Shown here piece by piece: positions 18,032 to 23,839 of a stretch of DNA of 32,822 nt. The notes beneath the pieces were generated by a model. It was not told the origin of the DNA, did no database searches, and was given only the letters and a program-made list of their open reading frames with translations. Numbering within the stretch: the first letter of the stretch is position 1; every line of letters begins with the position of its first letter. The position numbers and the translations under genes were made by a program. The stretch spans positions 1 through 32,822 of the forward strand of contig CANQCN010000013.1 in the NCBI GenBank assembly GCA_947589685.1, read 5' to 3'. Source of the DNA: an uncultured Clostridia bacterium (GTDB lineage: Bacteria > Bacillota > Clostridia > Christensenellales > CAG-314).

Positions 18032-19921
18032 ATGAAAAAAACAAGTAAAATTATTTTGATTTTGCTGCTTGCTCTGTTGGTGATTGCTGCAATGACTGTC
18101 GCGGCATGCAAGCCGAATGATCCGCAAGGCGGCACGGATGGCAGCGATTCCCCCGGTGACGACGGTCAAGGCGGCGGTGGTAACCAAGGCGGCGACCCGA
18201 CGCACCAACACACCTTTGCCGAACAGTGGAGCATTAGCGACGCCGAGCATTGGCATGCAGCCACTTGCAATCACGACGTAACAGCCGATAACGCCGCGCA
18301 TACATTGGTAAATAATGTTTGTTCGGTATGCGACTACCAAAACAATGTCGATTGGAACGACTTTACCTTTGAACCTTGTGACGACGGCTATATGTTGAAA
18401 AGATATAACGGTGCCGCCGCGCACGTCAACATTCCCGATGTCTACAACGATCTGCCCGTGGTAAGTATAGGTGAAGACGCCTTTTATCATTGCGACAGTC
18501 TTGTATCTGTAACAATTCCCGACAGTGTAACAAATATAGGCGCAAGGGCTTTCGAATGGTGCATCAAACTTATTTCGATAGTCATACCCGACAGCGTAAT
18601 AAGTATAAACCGTTACCCTTTCGAACTGTGCTATTCTTTGGTAATTTACTGTGAAACACCGAAGCAACCGTTGGCGTGGGATTCGTATTGGAATGTATAT
18701 GATGATTACGAATCTCGTTGTCCTGTCGTGTGGAATTGCAAACAAAACAATATAGCCGATGACGGTTATGTGTACGATATTGTGGATGAAATACGTTACG
18801 GCTTTAAGGATAGCCAAGCAAAAGTATATGGCAATAATTATTCCGGTGACGTTACAATACCGTCAATCGTTAATTACCACGGTCAAGATTTTGCTGTAAC
18901 AAGTATTGGCGATTACGCATTCAGCTATTGTATTAGTCTTATATCATTAACCATACCAGACAGTGTAACAAGTATAGGTGGGGACGCTTTTATATATTGT
19001 GTCCATCTTGCATTTATAACCATATCCGACAACGTAACATTTATCGGCGATTACGCTTTCGGTAATTGTAGTTCTTTGGTAATTTACTGCGAAGCTAGGG
19101 AGCAACCGTCAGTGTGGAGTTCTAGTTGGAATGAATACAAATACGATGATGAATTTTGTCGTCCTGTGGTTTGGAATTGCAAGCAAAATAATATTGCCGA
19201 TGACGGTTATGAATACGATGTTGTTGACGGAATACGTTACGGCTTTAAGGATAACGAAGCAAAAGTGATTGGCAACAATTATTCGGGCGATATTACAATA
19301 CCGTCAATCGTTAATTACCAAGGTAAAGATTTTGCTGTAACTAGTATTGACGATGACGCATACGGCTATTGTGTCAGTCTTACATCAATAACCATTCCCG
19401 ATGGTGTAGTAACTATTGGCTTTTGGGCTTTCGGCGGTTGCACAAATCTTACCTCTGTAAATTTCGGTAAAAATAGCGAACTTAAAAGTATAGGCGATTT
19501 CGCTTTCGAAGGTTGCGATAATCTTACGTCGATAGACATACCTAACAGCGTAACAAGCATTGACGGTTACGTTTTCGAAAGTTGCACAAATCTTGCCTCT
19601 GTAAATTTCGGTACAAATAGTAAACTTGAAAATATAGGACAAGGCGCTTTCGACGGTTGTAGCAGTCTTACATCTGTAATCATACCCGACAGCGTAACAA
19701 GTATTGGCATTCAAGCTTTCCTTGATTGCAGCAGCCTCAGATCGATTTTTATACCCAAAAGTGTTGCGTCTATGGGCATTTATGTATTTGAAAATTGCTC
19801 TGACATTACCGTTTACTGCGAAGCGACAACAGAACCGTTTGGTTGGGCGTGTTGGAATTGGGGCTGGCATGGTGGTAAGGTCGTTTGGGGTGCCACGCGC
19901 GAGGACGCCGAAGGTCGATAA
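18032..19921 (+). CDS. BspA-like leucine-rich-repeat surface lipoprotein, 629 aa
   Basis: ATG 18032 (MKKTSKIILI) follows AAAAGGAG; the upstream in-frame extension lies in the leader. Residues 1-25 form a lipoprotein signal with lipobox VAAC, then a Gly/Asp-rich linker. A His/Cys-rich segment (HTFAEQW, HW, C, H, AH, CSVC; about 50-95) resembles small repeats found before LRR_5 domains in Firmicutes surface proteins. From about 130 on, BspA-type repeats of the form (S/T)IG..AF..C.(S/N)L.S(V/I).IPDSV recur. A block starting WNCKQNNIADDGY is duplicated with a 441-nt period (18731 and 19172). YCEA..P..W sequences occur three times. Such proteins are adhesin-like; the partner is unknown. Codon use is more A/T-rich than in neighbours, suggesting transfer or relaxed selection. 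Confidence 0.8.
   Translation: MKKTSKIILILLLALLVIAAMTVAACKPNDPQGGTDGSDSPGDDGQGGGGNQGGDPTHQHTFAEQWSISDAEHWHAATCNHDVTADNAAHTLVNNVCSVCDYQNNVDWNDFTFEPCDDGYMLKRYNGAAAHVNIPDVYNDLPVVSIGEDAFYHCDSLVSVTIPDSVTNIGARAFEWCIKLISIVIPDSVISINRYPFELCYSLVIYCETPKQPLAWDSYWNVYDDYESRCPVVWNCKQNNIADDGYVYDIVDEIRYGFKDSQAKVYGNNYSGDVTIPSIVNYHGQDFAVTSIGDYAFSYCISLISLTIPDSVTSIGGDAFIYCVHLAFITISDNVTFIGDYAFGNCSSLVIYCEAREQPSVWSSSWNEYKYDDEFCRPVVWNCKQNNIADDGYEYDVVDGIRYGFKDNEAKVIGNNYSGDITIPSIVNYQGKDFAVTSIDDDAYGYCVSLTSITIPDGVVTIGFWAFGGCTNLTSVNFGKNSELKSIGDFAFEGCDNLTSIDIPNSVTSIDGYVFESCTNLASVNFGTNSKLENIGQGAFDGCSSLTSVIIPDSVTSIGIQAFLDCSSLRSIFIPKSVASMGIYVFENCSDITVYCEATTEPFGWACWNWGWHGGKVVWGATREDAEGR
18731..19360 (+). repeat. Internal duplication in the LRR gene
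   Basis: The segment starting TGGAATTGCAA at 18731 recurs at 19172, an offset of 441 nt or 147 codons. Long stretches match (for instance ATACGTTACGGCTTTAAGGA and ACAATACCGTCAATCGTTAA). It is an in-frame tandem duplication within the coding sequence that has since diverged. Confidence 0.75.
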
Positions 19922-20012
19922 GCCGTTGAGCATTTACAAAACTTCGCTTTTGGCAAACGGAACGGGGCAAATGCGGCTATTGTGCGTTCAATTTGTCCAA
20001 ATGTGGAAAAAG

Positions 20013-20047
20013 CGCCGACTTTTACGTTTGGTAAGGTCGGCGTTTTT
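20013..20047 (+). terminator. Bidirectional terminator between the LRR and XRE genes
   Basis: CGCCGAC (20013-20019) pairs with GTCGGCG (20036-20042), with an inner T/A-rich stem, then TTTTT on the plus strand and, on the minus strand, GCGCTTTTTCC. It can serve both convergent genes. Confidence 0.8.
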
Positions 20048-20109
20048 ATCGTCGTCAAAAATGCAAAGCGCGCAAAATATTGCGTTTGCTTTCGATGAAA
20101 TTCAAAGTT

Positions 20110-20310
20110 TCAGTCCACGTCCGCGAAAAATTCGTCGAAGGTAAGCCCCAAAAAGCGCACCAAAGCCATTATGTAGCTTGCCTTTGGCTCGTTTATGCCC
20201 CGTTCCCAATAGTCGACGGCTTTTTGACTTACCCCGATAGACTTGGATAGCTGCATTTGCGACAAATTGTTTTCAATTCGCAGCTCTTTTATTTTTTGCC
20301 CGATCGTCAT
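20110..20310 (-). CDS. XRE/Cro-CI-type transcriptional regulator, 66 aa
   Basis: I start at the ATG at 20310 (MTIGQKIKELR); the frame upstream reads through the small RNA and carries no homology. Nearly the whole protein is one helix-turn-helix domain: LSQMQLSKSIGVSQKAVDYWERG (about 16-38) is the HTH, followed by the typical P.....ALVRFLGLTFDEFF helix. There is no dimerisation or effector domain, so it resembles small Cro-like autoregulators. No Shine-Dalgarno precedes the ATG, and a TACAAT box (20322-20317, minus strand) places the start of transcription at or next to the A of ATG, which suggests a leaderless message. Two identical palindromes upstream are its likely operators. It probably represses itself and the divergent RNA. 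Confidence 0.85.
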   Translation of the reverse strand: MTIGQKIKELRIENNLSQMQLSKSIGVSQKAVDYWERGINEPKASYIMALVRFLGLTFDEFFADVD

Positions 20311-20316
20311 ATCACA

Positions 20317-20322
20317 ATTGTA
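20317..20322 (-). promoter_or_regulatory. -10 box of the XRE gene (leaderless start)
   Basis: TACAAT read on the minus strand, 6 nt before the ATG. No good -35 hexamer is present at 17-19 bp, so the promoter may be weak or activated. Confidence 0.45.
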
Positions 20323-20335
20323 GAAGAAATCTTCT
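20322..20335. promoter_or_regulatory. Operator O1 of the XRE regulator
   Basis: The 14-bp palindrome AGAAGAAATCTTCT (6-bp arms, AA centre). It touches the XRE -10 box and would block its promoter when occupied. An exact second copy lies 29 bp away, about three helical turns. Confidence 0.7.
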
Positions 20336-20343
20336 GAAAAAGC

Positions 20344-20372
20344 TTGACAAAGAAGAAATCTTCTTGTAATAT
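20344..20372 (+). promoter_or_regulatory. Strong promoter of the small RNA
   Basis: Perfect TTGACA (20344-20349), 17-bp spacer, TAATAT (20367-20372). Operator O2 lies wholly within the spacer. Confidence 0.85.
20351..20364. promoter_or_regulatory. Operator O2 of the XRE regulator
   Basis: An exact second copy of AGAAGAAATCTTCT, placed between the -35 and -10 boxes of the divergent promoter, the position expected for strong repression. Confidence 0.75.
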
Positions 20373-20378
20373 TATATT

Positions 20379-20453
20379 GCACGGCGATCCTGCGCGCACA
20401 TTGGGGATAGTTGTGCATAGGTGTGACGAACAACAGTCACACCTGTTTTTTTT
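20379..20453 (+). ncRNA. Predicted small RNA, about 75 nt
   Basis: From the predicted +1 (20379) to the T run. GCAC (20379-20382) pairs with GTGC (20413-20416), ATCC (20387-20390) pairs with GGAT (20405-20408), then a 9-bp terminator stem AGGTGTGAC (20419-20427) / GTCACACCT (20436-20444) and GTTTTTTTT. No ATG with a ribosome site lies within it. A strong promoter and strong terminator with nothing coding between them indicate a free-standing RNA. Function unknown. Confidence 0.65.
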
Positions 20454-20623
20454 GATTTGTCGTTTGTTGCGTTTACTTTTTTGCGCGCGGCGGTCGTTTC
20501 GGGGCGCGTTGGTCGGGCTTTTGGGGCGCGCGCCGTGCAATTTGCGCAAAGTGGGCGATTAGTGTTGCCAAAAATCTGTTTTTTTGATAATATAAATATA
20601 ATAAATACGGAGAAAAATACGCC
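20454..20623 (+). promoter_or_regulatory. Promoter region of the DUF1538 operon
   Basis: TTGCCA (20565-20570), 17 bp, TAATAT (20588-20593) is a good promoter giving a leader of about 25 nt. No gene is seen between the small RNA terminator and this promoter. Confidence 0.7.
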
Positions 20624-22153
20624 GTGCTGAGAATTTTGTGGAGCAAAATTAAAGAAGCGCTTATTTCGGTACTGCCCGTGGTCGGGATAGTACTTGTTTT
20701 GTGCGCGACTCCGTTGGTGCAGCTTTCCTCAAAGGAGATCGTCACGTTTGTGGTGTGCGCCGTTTTGCTGATACTCGGCATCGGTTTGTTCAATGTCGGC
20801 GCGGATCTGGCAATGTCCCCTATGGGAGAGTACATCGGCAGCGGACTTACCAAGTCCCAAAAGATGTCGGTGCTGTTGATCGTCAGCTTTACAATGGGCG
20901 TATTGATCACCGTTGCCGAGCCGGATCTTTCCGTGCTTGCCTCGCAAATATCGCAAAAAGTAAACCCCACCGTTTTGATAGCGTCTATCGGTGCGGGCGT
21001 AGGTTTGTTTTTGTTGTTGGGCGTACTGAAAATTCTCTTCAAAAAGTCGCTGTCCGCCATGTTGATCTTTTTCTATATGGCTATGTTCGCCTTGGTGGCG
21101 TTGCTTGCCGTAAACGAAAGCGAGGATTTTCTCGCGTTGGGATTTGACAGCGGCGGCGTTACCACGGGACCCATCACCGCGCCGTTTATCATTGCAGTTG
21201 GGGTAGGCATAGCGGGCACTATCGGCGGGCGCAACGCGGGAGAAAACTCTTTCGGGCTGCTTGCGCTTTGTTCCGTCGGCCCCATCCTTACCGTTATGCT
21301 GCTCGGTTTGACAAGCAATGGCGGCGTGGACTACTCGATAATTCCCGGTACTTACGATATAGGAGACAACGTTTTTGCCGAATTTTTCCACGAAATGTGG
21401 CAAGTGGTAAAGAACGTGGGTTTGGCGTTGGCGCTCATCTGCGCGGCGTTTACCGTGTTGCAGCTGTTGTATCTCAAATTGCCCGCGCCCCGTATCAAGC
21501 GAATTGCCGTGGGCATTGCCTACACGTTTGTGGGCTTGGTGGTGTTTCTCACGGCTGTATCCGTCGGATTTTTGCCGATAGGCTTCAAGCTTGGCAGCCA
21601 GATCGCGGCAAAGCCGTGGGTGCTTGTGCTTATCGGATTTGTTTTGGGAATGTTGGTGGTGCTTGCCGAGCCTGCCGTACACGTGTTGAACAAGCAGGTG
21701 GAGGAGGTCACCAACCGCGCGATAACCAAACGCTCGATGATGATAGCGTTGTCCGTCGGCGTGGGAATATCCATCGGTCTTTCTATGTTGCGTATATGGC
21801 TGGACTTTTCCGTTTTGTACTACCTTATCCCCGGCTATATCGTTTCGTTGGGGCTTAGCTTTTTTGTGCCGCCCATCTACACGGCTATCGCTTTCGACAG
21901 CGGCGGCGTGGCGTCAGGACCGCTCACTTCCACATTCATTTTGCCCTTTGCGGTAGGCGCGTGCCTTGTTTGCCAAGGCGAGGGCAAAATACTTTCCGAC
22001 GCCTTCGGCATAGTGGCGATGGTGGCGATGACGCCGCTGATAACCATTCAGCTTCTGGGTTTCAAAGCCGTTGTGGCGCGCAATGTACACAACAAGGTCG
22101 CCCAGCACCGCATTATCGCCGCGGACGACGATCAGATAATCAATTTTATGTAG
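20624..22153 (+). CDS. DUF1538 (UmpAB-like) membrane transporter, two-repeat fusion, 509 aa
   Basis: A polytopic membrane protein made of two similar halves. Each half has a conserved AEP(D/A) motif (AEPDLSVLASQI and AEPAVHVLNKQVEEVT) and a DSGG motif: D175-SGGVTTGPITAPF and D425-SGGVASGPLTSTF. These mark the DUF1538 family. The two-gene version UmpAB from a halophile has been reported as a cation/proton antiporter; here both units are fused in one chain. I count roughly a dozen hydrophobic segments. The GTG start at 20624 has GGAG 11 nt upstream. Two PII-like genes follow within 6 and 7 nt, and DUF1538 transporters are commonly encoded with such proteins, so ligand-controlled ion transport is the likely role. 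Confidence 0.8.
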   Translation: MLRILWSKIKEALISVLPVVGIVLVLCATPLVQLSSKEIVTFVVCAVLLILGIGLFNVGADLAMSPMGEYIGSGLTKSQKMSVLLIVSFTMGVLITVAEPDLSVLASQISQKVNPTVLIASIGAGVGLFLLLGVLKILFKKSLSAMLIFFYMAMFALVALLAVNESEDFLALGFDSGGVTTGPITAPFIIAVGVGIAGTIGGRNAGENSFGLLALCSVGPILTVMLLGLTSNGGVDYSIIPGTYDIGDNVFAEFFHEMWQVVKNVGLALALICAAFTVLQLLYLKLPAPRIKRIAVGIAYTFVGLVVFLTAVSVGFLPIGFKLGSQIAAKPWVLVLIGFVLGMLVVLAEPAVHVLNKQVEEVTNRAITKRSMMIALSVGVGISIGLSMLRIWLDFSVLYYLIPGYIVSLGLSFFVPPIYTAIAFDSGGVASGPLTSTFILPFAVGACLVCQGEGKILSDAFGIVAMVAMTPLITIQLLGFKAVVARNVHNKVAQHRIIAADDDQIINFM

Positions 22154-22159
22154 GTAACT

Positions 22160-22594
22160 ATGGCAGTATCAAAAGTCAACCCAAAAAAAGCCGAGCAAGC
22201 CAAGCAGCCCGTGCCCAAGACAAAAAAGCGCCCGCAGACAAAGACGCCCGCGCCCAAAAAGTCTCTTGCGCCCTACAAGCTTATGCTGCTTGTGACCGTT
22301 ATTCCGCGCAACAAGGCGGATTTCTATCTCGATCTGCTGCAAAGCTTCGAGGTAAATCTGCAAATGGAAGTATCGGCGTTCGGCACCGCGGCAAAAGCGT
22401 TCGGCTTTCTCGACGCGGACAGAGAAAAACAAGCGCTGTTCTCCGTCATTCGCGAGGACAACGCGGAAAACGCGCTTGCGGCGCTGGACGAAAAATTTTC
22501 TTCCATTCGCGGCGGCAAGGGCATTGCTTTCACCGTGCCTTTCAGCAGCATGGTGGGGGTGCTTGCGTATCAATTTTTGAGCAACAAACAGTAG
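22160..22594 (+). CDS. PII-like signalling protein with basic N-terminal tail, 144 aa
   Basis: Residues 1-37 are a Lys/Pro/Ala-rich tail (repeated K-K-P-Q-T-K-T-P-A-P-K-K type sequence), probably disordered. From about 38 (LAPYKLMLLVTVIPRNKADFYLDLLQSFEVNLQMEV) the chain follows a ferredoxin-like PII pattern, and near the C-terminus GGKGIAFTVPFSSMVGV parallels the PII segment G.GIAF..P...V.G. The canonical PII T-loop is short or absent. PII proteins are trimeric sensors that bind nucleotides and press on membrane transporters. The gene starts 6 nt after the DUF1538 transporter stop, so it is probably a regulatory subunit for it. The ligand cannot be read from sequence. Confidence 0.65.
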   Translation: MAVSKVNPKKAEQAKQPVPKTKKRPQTKTPAPKKSLAPYKLMLLVTVIPRNKADFYLDLLQSFEVNLQMEVSAFGTAAKAFGFLDADREKQALFSVIREDNAENALAALDEKFSSIRGGKGIAFTVPFSSMVGVLAYQFLSNKQ

Positions 22595-22601
22595 GTGGAT
22601 T

Positions 22602-23018
22602 ATGGCAAAAACCAATTACGAAGTAGTATTTTGCGTGGTAAACAACGGTTTTTCCGAGACGGTGATGAATTCCGCCCGCGCAGCCGGCGCAAGGGGCGGC
22701 ACGGTGCTTACCGCAACGGGCACAGCTAACCCAAAGGCGGAGAAATTTTTCGGCATAACGGTGCTTCCCAACAAGGAGATCGTCATAATACTTGTCGACA
22801 GCGCCATAAAGGAAGCCGTGCTGCACAATCTGTACCGCGACGTGGGGTTGAAAACGGCGGGTCAGGGTATAGCTTTTACATTGCCCGTCGGCGACGTGGT
22901 GGGGTTGACGCCTATCGAGCAATCGGATACGCCCTCCGAAACGACGGATGAAGCGACGCATTCCGAGCAGACGAAGGACTCTTCGGGGGACGAAATCGCC
23001 GACGGCTCGGATAAATAA
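22602..23018 (+). CDS. PII-like nitrogen-regulator-family protein, 138 aa
   Basis: More clearly PII-like than its neighbour: EVVFCVVNNGFSETVMNSARAAGARGGTVLTATGTANPKAEKFFGITVLPNKEIVIILV covers the first strand-helix-strand and a T-loop region with RGG and GT motifs, and GQGIAFTLPVGDVVGL (about 86-101) is the conserved PII strand that shapes the nucleotide site. The last 35 residues (TPSETTDEATHSEQTKDSSGDE) are acidic and Ser/Thr-rich, an added tail. Together with the basic tail of the preceding protein this suggests charge pairing between the two PII-like subunits (inference). ATG 22602 has AGGTGG 7 nt after the previous stop. Likely co-regulator of the DUF1538 transporter. Confidence 0.75.
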   Translation: MAKTNYEVVFCVVNNGFSETVMNSARAAGARGGTVLTATGTANPKAEKFFGITVLPNKEIVIILVDSAIKEAVLHNLYRDVGLKTAGQGIAFTLPVGDVVGLTPIEQSDTPSETTDEATHSEQTKDSSGDEIADGSDK

Positions 23019-23134
23019 GCGCACGCGATCGTGCGTTGAAATCGCAGCCCTTGCGGCAAAAACGCCGTTACGCCGCCATTTCGCGCCGTAAAAACAGCAC
23101 CCAAATAGCAAAATTTCCCTTTCGATTTCAACAT

Positions 23135-23168
23135 TGCCCATATGAGCGCTTGCGCATATGGGCATTTT
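23135..23168 (+). terminator. Terminator of the DUF1538/PII operon
   Basis: TGCCCATATG (23135-23144) pairs perfectly with CATATGGGCA (23155-23164), followed by TTTT. It lies 117 nt after the last stop codon. Confidence 0.75.
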
Positions 23169-23214
23169 GACGCATTTAGCCTCTTTTTAGGCGCATTGAC
23201 GCACAAATCGATCG

Positions 23215-23280
23215 ACCTGCCCCCCCCCATTTTGGGGGTTTCATCCCCAAAAATGGGGGGGGGGGGGGGGTAGGTTTTTT
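23215..23280 (+). repeat. Long G/C-run palindrome with T tract
   Basis: ACCT, G, nine C (23220-23228), ATTTTGGGG, a 6-8 nt loop, CCCCAAAAAT, sixteen G (23255-23270), T, AGGT, then TTTTTT. The two sides form a stem of over 20 bp with unequal C and G runs. It could be a second terminator. The 16-G run is prone to slippage and sequencing error, so its exact length is doubtful. Confidence 0.7.
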
Positions 23281-23555
23281 GTGCGTTTCAAAGCAAAATT
23301 TTCCATAAAAAATTGCGTTTGGCAAACGTTTGCGGCAAAATATGACGTATTTTGACAATTTTTATAGCAGTTTTATTAACAAAAGATAAAGTTATTGAAT
23401 AATATTTAAGAAGGACCGCGCGAAAAACAAAAAAATTTTACCCCAAATCACTTCGCGTATTTCTCCCGAAAAGTCAAAACGGGGTGCAAAAATGAAAAAA
23501 ACAAGGACAAAATATGCAATTTTTCGATTTTTTGGGTTTTTTTATAACAAATGGC
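23281..23555 (+). other. A/T-rich intergenic region
   Basis: No gene is supported. A possible weak promoter TTGACA (23352-23357) - 16 bp - TATTAA (23374-23379) is present, and a 25-codon frame beginning at 23492 lacks a good ribosome site. Base composition is clearly more A/T-rich than in the surrounding genes. Confidence 0.4.
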
Positions 23556-23584
23556 TTGACGAAAGATAACAAGGGGATTATAAT
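23556..23584 (+). promoter_or_regulatory. Promoter of the c-di-GMP / pilus operon
   Basis: TTGACG (23556-23561), 17 bp, perfect TATAAT (23579-23584). Start predicted near 23591. All genes to 32188 follow on the same strand, so this may drive the whole run. Confidence 0.75.
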
Positions 23585-23590
23585 ATGAAA

Positions 23591-23839
23591 AAACACTGCG
23601 TTGTCTGGAAAGTTTTCAAGCTTTTCTGCTACGGGTAAGAGCGAATATGGGGGCAGAAAATCGCACGTTTGAGCTATTTTCAAACGAGATCCGCCGTCGT
23701 TTTCGGCGACAAGACTCCGTGGTGCGGCAAATCGCGTCGCAGTTGAACAATTTTTTGCTTTTCGATCGGCGCATGCCGACAAACACGTTCGACGGCAGTC
23801 GGACGCATATCAGACAAACGAACGAAAAGAGGTGGCGTT
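23591..23839 (+). promoter_or_regulatory. Long structured 5' leader of the pilus operon
   Basis: About 250 nt untranslated. TTTTCTGC (about 23621) can pair with GCAGAAAA (about 23653), CGTTTGA with TCAAACG (about 23667-23688), and TCGGC-GCAT-GCCGA lies near 23765-23780. I looked for the c-di-GMP-I riboswitch consensus and did not find it. No terminator precedes the start codon. Confidence 0.35.

Noticed and set aside
23492-23569. 25-codon frame MKKTRTKYA...
   Set aside because: Poor ribosome site, A/T-rich simple sequence and overlap with the next promoter.
23591-23839. c-di-GMP-I (GEMM) riboswitch before the pilus operon
   Set aside because: The expected conserved blocks and tetraloop-receptor pattern are not visible.
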